DNA of 64,000 nucleotides from Nocardioides albus. Its GTDB lineage: Bacteria; Actinomycetota; Actinomycetes; Propionibacteriales; Nocardioidaceae. The DNA lies in NCBI RefSeq assembly GCF_014648255.1, contig NZ_BMQT01000001.1, positions 620,001 to 684,000 of the forward strand, given 5' to 3'. A model generated the notes under the pieces. That model did no database searches, was not told the origin of the DNA, and was given only the letters and a program-made list of their open reading frames with translations. Both the position numbers and the translations under genes were made by a program. The first letter of the stretch is position 1. Each line of letters starts with the position of its first letter. This document shows, piece after piece, positions 30,866 through 39,720 of the stretch.

Positions 30866-31837
30866 TCAGTTGCGCTTGCGGAAGATGAAGTACGCAGCGA
30901 CAGCGAGCGCTACCAGGGCGATCGGGCCGGCGGAACCGTTGTCGTCGTCGCCACCTTCGTCGCCTTCTTTGCCGGCCTCGCCGTCGGTCGCCGGCTCGGA
31001 CTCGTCCGGGATCGGGTCGGTGGTCGGGGACGGGTCGTCGCCCAGCACCTCGCCGACCAGCTCGGGGTCGACCCTGATCACCTCGGCACGGATGCCCTCG
31101 CTGGTGACGACCAGCTCGCCCTTCGGGGTGACGCCGATAGCCTCGCCCTGCTCCTGGTCGGGGGTCCGGAAGGAGCCCACGCGGTCCATCGACGGCCAGT
31201 CGTAGATCGTGGCGGAGTAGTAGCCGCGTACGACCAGGTGCTTTCCGTCGGGGAAGAAGGCGCCGTCGGTGGCCATCGGGATGACCGGGGCGACCTCCTT
31301 CAGCCGGTTGGGGCCGGTGGGGTCGAGACGCTTCGGGACGGCGTAGAGGCTTCCGCCTCCCCAGTCCTTCGTGGCGACGAAGACGCGGCCGTCGGGGTGG
31401 GCCAGCAGGGACTCTGCGTTGTGCGGGCCGTCCGGGTAGACGAGCTCGTAGACGGTCGGCGAGACCGTGCGCTCACCCCGCCCGACGCGTACTTTTGCGA
31501 TCCTGATCGAGTCCCAGACGCTGTTGTTGTCGCCGATGTCGCCGACCCAGACGTGGTTGCGGCCGGCGGGCGCCAGGCCTTCGACGTCGACCGGGTCCGC
31601 GGCCCAGTGGGTCACCCCGACCGTGTCACCGCTCGAGTCGACGGTGAAGACGCGTCCGCTGTCCCCGGAGTCGTTGGTGGTGGCGTACAGACTCTTGCCG
31701 AGCGGCGTCAGGGCGCTGGCCTCGCTGATCGTCGGGTCGGTGAAGGCGAAGAGAACGTCGTCGCCGGCGGCACTCGCGGGCACGGACGTGATCAGCACCA
31801 GTCCGAGTGCGCCCGCGGCCGCGGCGACGGCCTTCAT
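30866..31837 (-). CDS. secreted, C-terminally anchored beta-propeller-like protein
   Basis: 323 residues. Signal peptide (about 1-23). Repeated strand-turn units such as NHVWVGDIGDNNSVWDSIRIAKVRV, HPDGRVFVATKD, GKHLVVRGYYSATIYDWPSMDRVG and TPKGELVVTSEG suggest a beta-propeller of the esterase/phytase-like or SdiA-regulated kind. A Thr/Asp/Glu/Gly-rich linker leads to a C-terminal TM and FRKRN, a surface anchor resembling a sortase-type tail, but no LPxTG is present. Function unknown. Starts 10 nt after the methyltransferase gene on the same strand. Confidence 0.72.
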   Translation of the reverse strand: MKAVAAAAGALGLVLITSVPASAAGDDVLFAFTDPTISEASALTPLGKSLYATTNDSGDSGRVFTVDSSGDTVGVTHWAADPVDVEGLAPAGRNHVWVGDIGDNNSVWDSIRIAKVRVGRGERTVSPTVYELVYPDGPHNAESLLAHPDGRVFVATKDWGGGSLYAVPKRLDPTGPNRLKEVAPVIPMATDGAFFPDGKHLVVRGYYSATIYDWPSMDRVGSFRTPDQEQGEAIGVTPKGELVVTSEGIRAEVIRVDPELVGEVLGDDPSPTTDPIPDESEPATDGEAGKEGDEGGDDDNGSAGPIALVALAVAAYFIFRKRN

Positions 31838-31847
31838 CGCTCGGAGC

Positions 31848-33059
31848 TCATCGCTCGGAGAGCAGCTCGCCGAGCTTCGGACGTACGCCCCACTCGGCCA
31901 CCAGCTCGTCGTACTCCTTCTTCACCGAGCCGCCCTTGACCGGCGAGCCGGTGCGGATCGCACGGAGCATGGTGTTGCGCGGGGTGTGCTGGCTCTCCAC
32001 GAACTGCACCACCTCGACGCGATAGCCGGCGAGTCGCAGCAGCGATGCGCGCAGGGCGTCGGTCAACGTGTCGGCGAAGCGCTCGCGGAGGATCCCGTGG
32101 CGGGTGAGCATGGAGTAGGGCGCCGGAGTCGGGGCCTTGCGCAGCTGGGCAGCGATGTCGTGGTGGCAGCACGGCGCGGCCAGCACCAGCGGCGCCTCCC
32201 ACTCGATCGCGCGGGCGAGGGCGTCGTCGGTGGCGGTGTCGCAGGCGTGCAGCGCGAGCACCACGTCTGGCTTCTCGGTGAGCTGTACGCCGTCGATCGT
32301 CCCGGCCACGAACTCGGCGTGCACCCCCAGCTCGGCCGCGATCTGGGTGTTGTGCTCCCGCGACTGCTCCTTGACGTCGACGCCGGTGACGACGACGGGC
32401 AGCTCGCGGACCTCGGTGAGGTAGCGCTGGGCGGCGAAGGTGAGATAGCCGTTGCCGGCGCCGAGATCGATGATCCGCAGCGGCTCCTCGGCGGTGGGCT
32501 TACGGACCTTGCCGGACTTCATCGCGTCGGTCAGGGCGGCGTCGAGCTGGCGCAGGAACTCCTCGACCTGGCGGTACTTCGCCTGGCGCGACGGCTTCAG
32601 CTTCCCGTCCTTGTCCGAGAGTCCGAGCACCCGGAAGACCGGGTCGGACTCCGGCAGCAGCCGCTCCTTCGCCTGGTCATGGCCGCGTTCGGCCTCGACC
32701 GGAGCCGTCAGCTCCGTGGTCGAGACGAGTGCCGTCGTCGGCGACTTCGCCTGGATCTGGGTCTGCTCGGTCGCGGTCGTCACGATCCAGTTGGCGAACG
32801 GCACGTCGAGCAGGTCGTCGAGCGCCGTCGGATCGCCGAGGGGGTGGTTCGCGGTGAACGCCTGAGTCGCGTCGTACGTCGTGATCTGCAGGTGTCGCCC
32901 CGCTTTCAGGTCGACATAGCGGATCTCCGCGCGACGCCACTCCGGGGTCGTACCACGCTGCTTGCCCGACGCGACCGCCTTGACCAGCTGGTCGGGATCG
33001 AGGATCACCGATCGCATCCGGTTCAGCGCCCGCAGCAGCGGCTCGGACTCCCTGCTCAA
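31848..33059 (-). CDS. class I SAM-dependent methyltransferase (METTL25/RRNAD1-like, Methyltransf_32)
   Basis: 403 residues from the TTG at 33059; the ATG at 33017 is an alternative. SAM-binding motif I is LRIIDLGAGNGYLTFAA (about 229-245), then GVDVKEQSREHN, LALHACDTATDDAL and LAAPCCHHD, where the PCCHH replaces a usual catalytic (N/D)PP[YF]. This set is typical of the METTL25/RRNAD1-like domain. The N-terminal ~200 residues resemble no named domain. The substrate, perhaps RNA, is unknown. TTG start and TGA stop of the tiny upstream ORF overlap (TTGA), which supports the start choice. Confidence 0.82.
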   Translation of the reverse strand: MSRESEPLLRALNRMRSVILDPDQLVKAVASGKQRGTTPEWRRAEIRYVDLKAGRHLQITTYDATQAFTANHPLGDPTALDDLLDVPFANWIVTTATEQTQIQAKSPTTALVSTTELTAPVEAERGHDQAKERLLPESDPVFRVLGLSDKDGKLKPSRQAKYRQVEEFLRQLDAALTDAMKSGKVRKPTAEEPLRIIDLGAGNGYLTFAAQRYLTEVRELPVVVTGVDVKEQSREHNTQIAAELGVHAEFVAGTIDGVQLTEKPDVVLALHACDTATDDALARAIEWEAPLVLAAPCCHHDIAAQLRKAPTPAPYSMLTRHGILRERFADTLTDALRASLLRLAGYRVEVVQFVESQHTPRNTMLRAIRTGSPVKGGSVKKEYDELVAEWGVRPKLGELLSER

Positions 33060-33142
33060 CTCAGCACCCCCGCGACGACGACCACCAGGAGAAGGGCGAC
33101 CAGCGCGCCGGGAATGATCAGTCGGCGGTAACGCGGGTTCAC
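33056..33142 (-). CDS. 28-residue single-pass membrane peptide coupled to the methyltransferase
   Basis: GTG start at 33142, stop 33056-33058. The sequence starts MNPRYRRLIIPGALVALLLV and continues hydrophobic to the end: four basic residues before one TM helix, then three small polar residues. Positive-inside placement predicts a cytoplasmic N-terminus. Its TGA overlaps the methyltransferase TTG by TTGA. The composition (Arg cluster then uninterrupted V/L/A) is that of a real small membrane protein. No function is assigned; it may only provide translational coupling. Confidence 0.6.
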   Translation of the reverse strand: MNPRYRRLIIPGALVALLLVVVVAGVLS

Positions 33143-33223
33143 CGTTCCAGTCTAGGCGTCGTCGCGCACCAACACCCATCCACGACCTCAGCCGCCCGAC
33201 CGGCGCGTACGTCGCGAGCGCGG

Positions 33224-33291
33224 GTAACACGTCGTTCGTAGGTCTATCCGGTCGTCATAAAAGGCGAGTAGACCCACGAACAGCGTGTTAC
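33224..33291. terminator. long imperfect inverted repeat downstream of the FAD/FeS gene
   Basis: Arms GTAACACG...GGTCTA (33224-33246) and TAGACC...GTGTTAC (33269-33291) match at 20 of 23 positions around a 22-nt loop. It lies 29 nt after the stop of the minus-strand dehydrogenase and before the 28-residue peptide gene, so it probably separates the two transcripts. Confidence 0.55.
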
Positions 33292-33319
33292 ACCCCCGAC
33301 GACCAGCCCAGCCGACCCC

Positions 33320-36121
33320 TCACACTCGCGAGGCGAAGAGCTCGGCGAGGTGCATGGTCGGCACACCGGCGAGGTCGTCGAGCTGGACCCGACACGACAT
33401 CCCATCGGCAAGGATGACCGCGTCGGGGTGGGACCGGACAGCGGGCAGCAGAGCCGTCTCCGCGACCGCCACCGACACCTCGTAGTGCCCCTCCTCGACC
33501 CCGAAGTTGCCGGCCAGGCCGCAGCAGCCGGAGACCCGGGTGACCGTCGCACCGGCCTGCACGAGCAGCGCCTCGTCGGCGGCCCACCCGAGGACGGCGT
33601 GCTGGTGGCAGTGCGGCTGGGCGACGATCTCCACACCGGACAGATCAGGCAACCGCACCCGCCCCTCGCCGACAAGGCGGGTCACCAGCTCGGCGAAGGT
33701 GAGCATCCCGTCACGTACGACCTCGGCCTCGGGCAGCGCCGAGAGCTCCACCGAGTCCGAGCGCAGCGTCGCGGTGCACGACGGCTCGAGCCCGACGACG
33801 GGCACGCCGGAGGAGACGTAGGGCGCCAACGTACGAACCGTCTTCTCCATGATCTTCCGCGCGTCATCGAGCTGGCCGGTGGTGATCCAGGTGAGCCCGC
33901 AGCACGCCTTCTCGCCGATCACACGCACGGTCAGGCCCTGCGACTCCAGCCACTTGATCGCGCCATGACCGGACTGCGCGAAGAAGTGGTCGGTGAACGA
34001 GTCGGCCCAGATCCACACGTCCGGGGTCTCGACACCGAGCCGTGCGGTCGGCGCCGACCGCTTCAGCGTCTTGGCCGCGAACGCCGGGATCGAGCGCCGC
34101 TGGTCGATACCGGCGGTCTTCTTGGCGATCCTCGCCAGCGGGCCGACCTTCAGCGAGGCGTTGGCCATCCCGGTGAACGGCGCCGCGAGCCGCGCCCACT
34201 TCGGCAGCTGGCCAAGAAGAGCGTGCGAGCGCGGTCGCCGCTCCCCGAGGACGTCGTGCTTCTGGTAGAGCGCCTCGGACTTGTACGTCGCCATGTCGAT
34301 CCCCGTGGGACAGTCGGACGCACACCCCTTGCAGGCCAGGCACAGGTCGAGCGCCTCGCTCACCGCGGGGTCGCCGAGCCCTCCGACGAGCGACCCGTCG
34401 AGCGCCTCCTGCAGCACCCGCGCGCGTCCACGGGTCGCGTCCTTCTCCTCGCGCGTGGCGAGGTAGGAGGGGCACATCACTCCGGCGGTCTTCGGGGCCA
34501 CGCACTTGCCGACACCGGTGCAACGGTGCACGGCAGCACCCAGATCACCGCCATCGTGAAGAAGCCGCAGGCCGGTCCGCGGGAGAGCGCGGGGCCGCAC
34601 CGGACGGAGGTCGTCGGTGATCGATGCGGGCCGCACGATGTTGCCCGGGTTGAGCAGGTCGGAGGGGTCACAGATCCCCTTGACCTGCTCGAAGAGATCG
34701 ATGGAGGTGGCGTCGTACATGAGCGGCAGCAGCTCCGAGCGCACCCGACCGTCGCCGTGCTCACCCGACAGCGAGCCGCCGTAGGTCACCAGCCGGGTCG
34801 CACATGCGGTCATGAACTCCCGGAACACCTGCGCCGACTCGGGCGCGTCCGGCGCGAAGGGGAAGTCGATGCGGCAGTGGATGCAGCCGTCGCCGAAGTG
34901 GCCGTAGGGGTAGCCGTGCAGGCCGAACGACTCCAGGATCTCCTCGAAGTCCCGCAGCCAGGCACCGAGATGCTCCGGCGGGACCGCCGCGTCCTCCCAG
35001 CCCGAGTGGGCGGGCGTGGGCAGCGAGACTCCGGCCAGCCCGGCACCGTCCTCGCGGATCCGCCAGAGCGCAGCCGCCTCGAGGGGGTCGATCACCACTC
35101 GCGACTCAAGTGATCCCGACACGGCGGCGATACGCTGCACCAGGTCAGGAGCATCCTCCCCGGCGACCTCGACCATCAACCAGCCGGCCCCCTTGGGGAG
35201 GTCGGGCACCGCGCGGCCCTTGGCGCGCACCAGGTCGGCGATCCGAGCGTCCATCCCCTCGCACGCGATCAGCCGTCCCGGTGCCACCTGGAGAAGCGTC
35301 GGCACTGCGTCGGCCGCCTCGGCCATCGTCGGATAGCCGAGCACCAGCAGCAACCGCCCGGGCGAGTCCTCGACGAGCCGCACCGTCGTCTCCAGGATCG
35401 TCGCCAGCGTGCCCTCGGACCCGGCCAGGAACCGGTCGACCCGGCCACCCCGCTCCGGCAGCAGGTGCTCGAGCGAGTAGCCCGAGACCTGGCGGCCGAA
35501 GCGGCCGAACTCGGTGCGTACGTGGCCAAGGTTGGCGCCGACGAGCGCCTGCAGCTTCTCTGCCGTCTCGCCGGTCGACACACCGTCGGCATAGACGGCC
35601 TGCTCGCCGTTGCCGAAGAGCACGGTCAGCGCCTCGATGTTGTCGACGGTGCGGCCGTAGCCGAGCGCGCGGTTGCCGCAGGCGTTGTTGCCGATCATCC
35701 CGCCGATGGTGCACCGGGTGTGCGTGGACGGATCAGGCCCGAAGCGCAGCCCGTGCGGTGCCGCGGCCCGCTGCAGGTCGGCGTGCACGACGCCGGGGTC
35801 GATCCGCGCCGTCCGCGCCTCGGGGTCGATCTCGTAGATGGTGCGCAGGTCTCGGGTGTCCACGACGATCCCGGGGCCGACGGCGTTGCCGGCGATCGAG
35901 GTGCCCGCGCCGCGCATCGTCACCGGAGCCCCGGCGGTGCGTGCCACCGAGTGCACCCCGAGCAGCTCGTCGCGCGACTGCGGCCGCACCACCACCGAGG
36001 GCACGACCCGGTAGAGGCTCGCGTCGCTGGAGTAGAGCGCCCGGGCCAGCGGCGAGTCGTCGACCCGGCTGATCCCATGGTTGCGCAGCTCATTCGCCAG
36101 ATCCGAGGCAGTCGCATTCAC
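33320..36121 (-). CDS. FAD-linked D-2-hydroxyacid dehydrogenase with fused FeS/CCG domain
   Basis: 933 residues from the GTG at 36121; the frame is open further upstream but lacks the family match. N-terminal FAD_binding_4 (VVVRPQSRDELLGVHSVARTAGAPVTMRGAGTSIAGNAVG, CTIGGMIGNNACGNRALGYGRTVDN), the FAD-linked oxidase C domain (HFGDGCIHCRIDFPF, SLSGEHGDGRVR), then a ferredoxin-like FeS part (CTGVGKC, CLACKGCASDCPTG) and two CCG motifs (KACCGLTW, SGCCGLAGN). It fuses what GlcD and GlcF/GlpC do separately. Substrate D-lactate, glycolate or another 2-hydroxyacid; electrons go to the quinone pool or a carrier. Divergent from a carboxylate-type transporter gene. Confidence 0.88.
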   Translation of the reverse strand: MNATASDLANELRNHGISRVDDSPLARALYSSDASLYRVVPSVVVRPQSRDELLGVHSVARTAGAPVTMRGAGTSIAGNAVGPGIVVDTRDLRTIYEIDPEARTARIDPGVVHADLQRAAAPHGLRFGPDPSTHTRCTIGGMIGNNACGNRALGYGRTVDNIEALTVLFGNGEQAVYADGVSTGETAEKLQALVGANLGHVRTEFGRFGRQVSGYSLEHLLPERGGRVDRFLAGSEGTLATILETTVRLVEDSPGRLLLVLGYPTMAEAADAVPTLLQVAPGRLIACEGMDARIADLVRAKGRAVPDLPKGAGWLMVEVAGEDAPDLVQRIAAVSGSLESRVVIDPLEAAALWRIREDGAGLAGVSLPTPAHSGWEDAAVPPEHLGAWLRDFEEILESFGLHGYPYGHFGDGCIHCRIDFPFAPDAPESAQVFREFMTACATRLVTYGGSLSGEHGDGRVRSELLPLMYDATSIDLFEQVKGICDPSDLLNPGNIVRPASITDDLRPVRPRALPRTGLRLLHDGGDLGAAVHRCTGVGKCVAPKTAGVMCPSYLATREEKDATRGRARVLQEALDGSLVGGLGDPAVSEALDLCLACKGCASDCPTGIDMATYKSEALYQKHDVLGERRPRSHALLGQLPKWARLAAPFTGMANASLKVGPLARIAKKTAGIDQRRSIPAFAAKTLKRSAPTARLGVETPDVWIWADSFTDHFFAQSGHGAIKWLESQGLTVRVIGEKACCGLTWITTGQLDDARKIMEKTVRTLAPYVSSGVPVVGLEPSCTATLRSDSVELSALPEAEVVRDGMLTFAELVTRLVGEGRVRLPDLSGVEIVAQPHCHQHAVLGWAADEALLVQAGATVTRVSGCCGLAGNFGVEEGHYEVSVAVAETALLPAVRSHPDAVILADGMSCRVQLDDLAGVPTMHLAELFASRV

Positions 36122-36270
36122 GCGCTCATTCTCACAGACCCTGGCATCATCACCGAGCAACGCCCACGTCAAGCACCCACAACCCAGACCCGTCTCACGG
36201 AGCGATACTCCCCTCTCATATGATGGGACAGCCCGCGCGAGGCGGGCCACTCACACCTCGGAGAGAGACC

Positions 36271-37629
36271 ATGTCCGACACCCCCACCCCGGCCAACCCG
36301 CGCTCACGCGTGCTCGTCGCCAGTCTCGTCGGGACGACGATCGAGTTCTACGACTTCTATGCGTACGCGACCGCCGCCGTCCTCGTCTTCCCCGCTCTCT
36401 TCTTCCCAGCCGGGGACCCGACCACCGCCCTCCTGGCGAGCTTCGCCGTCTTCGGCGCCGCGATGGTCGCCCGTCCGATCGGCGCGATCTTCTTCGGCCA
36501 CCTCGGCGACCGCCTCGGCCGCAAGACGACCCTGGTGATCTCGCTGCTCACCATGGGCATCGCGACCTTCCTGATCGGCGCGCTGCCGACGTACGAGACC
36601 GTCGGCTGGGTCGCGACCGCACTGCTCGTGCTGATGCGCCTGGCCCAGGGCTTCGCGCTCGGCGGCGAGTGGAGCGGCGCGGCCCTGGTCGCGACGGAGA
36701 ACGCCCCGGAGGGTAAGCGCGCCATCTACGGTACGTTCCCGCAGCTCGGCGCGCCGCTGGGCTTCATCCTTGCCAACGGTCTGTTCCTGACCATCGCGGC
36801 GCTGCTCTCCGCCGAGGGCGCCGACCCGACCAGGCCGTCCGAGGCGTTCCTGGAGTGGGGCTGGCGGGTGCCGTTCCTCTTCTCCGCCGTCATGGTCGTC
36901 GTCGGCCTGTGGGTCCGGCTGCGCCTGGTCGAGAGCGACGTGTTCACCAAGAGCCAGGACGCCGGTCTGGTCCGCAAGGTCCCGCTGGCCTCGGTCGTGC
37001 GCAACCAGGGCAAGCAGCTGGTACTCGGCACCTTCTTCATGCTGGCGACGTACGTCCTCTTCTACCTGATGACAGCGTTCTCCCTCTCGTTCGGCACCGC
37101 AGCCAAGGACCTCGCGGTCCCCGGCCTGGGCTACGGCTACACCAGCTTCGTGCTGATGCTCATCTTCGGCGTGATCTTCTTCGGCATCTTCACCATGGTC
37201 TCCGGCCCGCTGGCCGAGCGCTTCGGCCGACGCCGCCTGCTGATCGCGGTCACCCTCGGGATCATCGTCTTCGGCCTGTCCTGGGTGCCGCTGGTCAACG
37301 CGGGCACGGTCGGCGTCGTTCTCTGGCTCGTCCTCGGCTTCTCGCTGATGGGCCTGACCTTCGGGCCGATGGGCGCGCTGCTGCCCGAGCTGTTCCCGAC
37401 CAGCGTGCGCTACACCGGCTCCGGCATCTCCTACAACGTCGCCTCGATCCTCGGCGCCGCGGTCGCTCCGTTCATCGCGGTCGCGCTGTGGAAGCAGGCC
37501 GACGGCTCCCCCGTCCTGGTCGGCGTCTACCTCTCCGTGATGGCGGTGATCACCCTGATCTCGCTGCTGATCGGCAAGGAGACCAAGGACGTGGCGCTCG
37601 AGGAAACCCCCGAGAAGACGAACGCCTGA
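36271..37629 (+). CDS. MHS-family MFS transporter (ShiA/ProP-like)
   Basis: 452 residues from the ATG at 36271, set by GGAGAGAG 3-10 nt upstream. 12 TM segments. Metabolite:H+ symporter landmarks: VGTTIEFYDFYAYATAAVLVFPALFFP at TM1, FFGHLGDRLGRKTTLVISLLTMG (motif A), RLAQGFALGGEWSGAALVATENAPEGKRAIYG, and FGPMGALLPELFPTSVRYTGSGISYNVASI late. Family substrates are shikimate, proline/betaine, alpha-ketoglutarate or citrate; the divergent hydroxyacid dehydrogenase hints at an organic acid. The spacing to the next gene is 17 nt. Confidence 0.9.
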   Translation: MSDTPTPANPRSRVLVASLVGTTIEFYDFYAYATAAVLVFPALFFPAGDPTTALLASFAVFGAAMVARPIGAIFFGHLGDRLGRKTTLVISLLTMGIATFLIGALPTYETVGWVATALLVLMRLAQGFALGGEWSGAALVATENAPEGKRAIYGTFPQLGAPLGFILANGLFLTIAALLSAEGADPTRPSEAFLEWGWRVPFLFSAVMVVVGLWVRLRLVESDVFTKSQDAGLVRKVPLASVVRNQGKQLVLGTFFMLATYVLFYLMTAFSLSFGTAAKDLAVPGLGYGYTSFVLMLIFGVIFFGIFTMVSGPLAERFGRRRLLIAVTLGIIVFGLSWVPLVNAGTVGVVLWLVLGFSLMGLTFGPMGALLPELFPTSVRYTGSGISYNVASILGAAVAPFIAVALWKQADGSPVLVGVYLSVMAVITLISLLIGKETKDVALEETPEKTNA

Positions 37630-37646
37630 CGTCTAACCTGGCAGAG

Positions 37647-38639
37647 ATGAACGTCAGGATCCTCTCTGCCACAGACGTACGCAGCATCTTCACGCCCCGC
37701 CTCGCGCTGGAGTCCCAGCGCGAGGCGTTCACCCGGCTGGGCGCCGGGGAGGTCGTCCAGCCTCCCCGGCTCCTCGTCCCGGGACCGGACAGATCGGTCT
37801 CGTTCTGCTACTCCTCCCGGATCGCTCCCGACGCCCCCGCGGTCAGCAAGTTCGGCAGCGTCAACCCGACCAATGCCGCCCGCGGCCTCGGCGCCGTGCA
37901 CTCGGTCATCACGGTCCTCGACCCCATGACCGGAGCGCCGCGAGCGATCATCAACGGCGACAGCGTCACCGGTCTACGCACCTCTGCCGCGACCGCTCTC
38001 GCCATGCAGCAGGTCGCGCCCGATGCCTGGAGCATCCTCGTCGTCGGAACCGGCGCCCAGGCCCGGGCCCACCTCGACGCCTTCGCCGTGACCCATCCCG
38101 ATGCCGATCTCCAGGTCCACGGCCGGAACCAGACTGCCGCCGCCGAGATCGCCGGATCCCACGGTGCCACCGCGATGCAGGACCTGGAGCCCGCGGTAGG
38201 CGCCGCCGACGTCGTCGTCCTGTGCACCTCCTCCCTCACCCCGGTGATCGAGGACGCCTGGGTCACCGACGGCACGACGGTGGCCAGCGTCGGCTCCTTC
38301 GCCCCAGACCGCGTCGAGCTACCGCCCTCGCTCCTGTCCCGCTCCACGGTCGTCGTCGACTACCGCCCCTCGGCCCTGACCGACTCCGGCCCGTTGGTCG
38401 AAGCCATCGCCGCCGGCTCGATCGACTCCGACCGGATCATCGACCTGGGCGCGCTCCTCACCGGCGCAGCATCGGTCGATCGCGCCCCGACCGACGCGCT
38501 CACTTATCTCTCCGTAGGCCTCGGCGTCCAAGACGCTGCCGCAGCAGAGCTGATCCTGGCCGTAGCCGAAGCGCGAGACGCAGGCACCCAAGCCGACCTG
38601 GCCTGGACTGACCACCCACCCCGAGAGGTCAGTTCTTGA
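37647..38639 (+). CDS. ornithine cyclodeaminase / mu-crystallin family protein
   Basis: 330 residues. Rossmann NAD(P) site ILVVGTGAQARAHLDAF (about 129-145). Also typical of the family: KFGSVNPTNAARGLGAVHSVITVLDPMTGAPRAIINGDSVTGLRTSAATALA and ADVVVLCTSSLTPVIEDAWV. Members include ornithine cyclodeaminase, alanine dehydrogenase and ketimine reductases; the reaction here is not decided. The last six codons (PREVSS) lie within the first unit of a 21-bp tandem repeat. Confidence 0.88.
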   Translation: MNVRILSATDVRSIFTPRLALESQREAFTRLGAGEVVQPPRLLVPGPDRSVSFCYSSRIAPDAPAVSKFGSVNPTNAARGLGAVHSVITVLDPMTGAPRAIINGDSVTGLRTSAATALAMQQVAPDAWSILVVGTGAQARAHLDAFAVTHPDADLQVHGRNQTAAAEIAGSHGATAMQDLEPAVGAADVVVLCTSSLTPVIEDAWVTDGTTVASVGSFAPDRVELPPSLLSRSTVVVDYRPSALTDSGPLVEAIAAGSIDSDRIIDLGALLTGAASVDRAPTDALTYLSVGLGVQDAAAAELILAVAEARDAGTQADLAWTDHPPREVSS

Positions 38640-38809
38640 CCGCGAGAAGTCGGTTTCTGGCCGCGAGGGGTCGGTTTCTGGCCGCGAGAGGTCGATTCTC
38701 GATCCATCGCGTCATCTCGGCGTCAGAAACCGCCGTCTCGTACGCAGAAAGTGACGTCTCGGCGTCAGATTCTGACTACTCGGCGTCAGATTCTGACTTC
38801 TCGGCGGCT
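38620..38809. repeat. convergent 21-bp repeat arrays between two converging genes
   Basis: Plus-oriented units at 38620, 38641, 38662 and 38683 (core CGCGAGAGGTCGGTTTCTGGC) run out of the cyclodeaminase-like gene. Units at 38715, 38736, 38757 and 38778 (core TCTCGGCGTCAGATTCTGACT) are inverted relatives and run out of the Nudix gene; a partial unit begins at 38799. Both genes end inside repeat units, so repeats encode PREVSS at one C-terminus and ESDAE at the other. Shares an 18-mer with 186-203. Confidence 0.75.
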
Positions 38810-39720
38810 AGGGCGGCGGACACCACGTCCAGGAGAGGGAGCGTCGGCAGGTCGGCACGGGGGACCCAGCGGACGGCGTCGGTGGTGCCGTTCTGTTCCA
38901 CCACCTCGGGCTCCGCGCCCTCGGGAACGGTCGCGGCGAAGATGAGGTGGACGCCATGGAACTCCTCGTGGCGACCGTTGGGTGCGGTGCCGACGATGTT
39001 GACGTCGTGCACATCGAGCAGCTCTCCGACCTCGCAGGCCAGGCCACACTCCTCGGTCACCTCACGCCGAAGCGCCTCGCGCGGGTGCTCACCGAAGTCG
39101 AGCCCGCCTCCCGGCAGCGTCCACGAGCCCGAGTGATACCCCCGCGGCGAGATCCGGGTGAGCAGCACGGCGCCGTCGGCGGGCCGGGTGATGAAGGCGT
39201 ACGCCGCCAGCCGCTGGTTGCGGGTCGGCGCGTGCATGTCGAGGGCGTCGGTGACCAGCGGAGACGTCGGGATCTCACCGCTCGTCACAGCGGCCAGGGA
39301 GACCCAGGCCGCCTCGGCGGTGGAGCCGTCGACCTCCATCGTCTGCGGCTCGGGAGCGTCGTGGGGCACCCAGCCGTCGTAGACGATCCGGATCGCGTGC
39401 GAGTTGACCCGCCGCCCCAACCGCCAGGCCTTCGCCTGGTGGACGGAGTAGACCCGCGCATCGACGCCGATCTCGACCGGCACCCCGGCCTCTTCGTAGA
39501 CCTCACGCACGACCGCGTCGCGCGGGTCCTCGCCGTGGTCGATGCCGCCTCCGGGCAGCGTCCATCGCTCCTCCGGCGTGACCTTCTCGGAGAGCCGGCT
39601 GAGCAGGATCTCCGGCTCCTTGCCCGCACCAGCGCGGATGATGACGGCGTACGCCCCGACTCGCTGCACCTGCGGGAGCTTGCGTCGCCGTCCACCGCGG
39701 CTCCGGTTTCGCGTCGCCAT
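38776..39720 (-). CDS. tandem Nudix hydrolase (two Nudix domains)
   Basis: 314 residues from the ATG at 39720, which overlaps the stop of the upstream reductase gene (ATGA). Nudix box 1 (residues 58-80, GGIDHGEDP...REVYEEAGV) and box 2 (about 210-232, GGLDFGEHP...REVTEECGL) both match GX5EX7REUXEEXGU fully. Both domains should therefore bind Mg and cleave a nucleoside diphosphate linked to X. Basic N-terminus (MATRNRSRGGRRRK). Two complete Nudix domains in one chain are unusual; one may be regulatory. The last residues are encoded by the 21-bp repeat. Confidence 0.88.
   Translation of the reverse strand: MATRNRSRGGRRRKLPQVQRVGAYAVIIRAGAGKEPEILLSRLSEKVTPEERWTLPGGGIDHGEDPRDAVVREVYEEAGVPVEIGVDARVYSVHQAKAWRLGRRVNSHAIRIVYDGWVPHDAPEPQTMEVDGSTAEAAWVSLAAVTSGEIPTSPLVTDALDMHAPTRNQRLAAYAFITRPADGAVLLTRISPRGYHSGSWTLPGGGLDFGEHPREALRREVTEECGLACEVGELLDVHDVNIVGTAPNGRHEEFHGVHLIFAATVPEGAEPEVVEQNGTTDAVRWVPRADLPTLPLLDVVSAALAAEKSESDAE

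Noticed and set aside
38620..38809. CRISPR array
   Set aside because: Repeat units are directly adjacent with no spacers, diverged, and present in both orientations. No cas genes.
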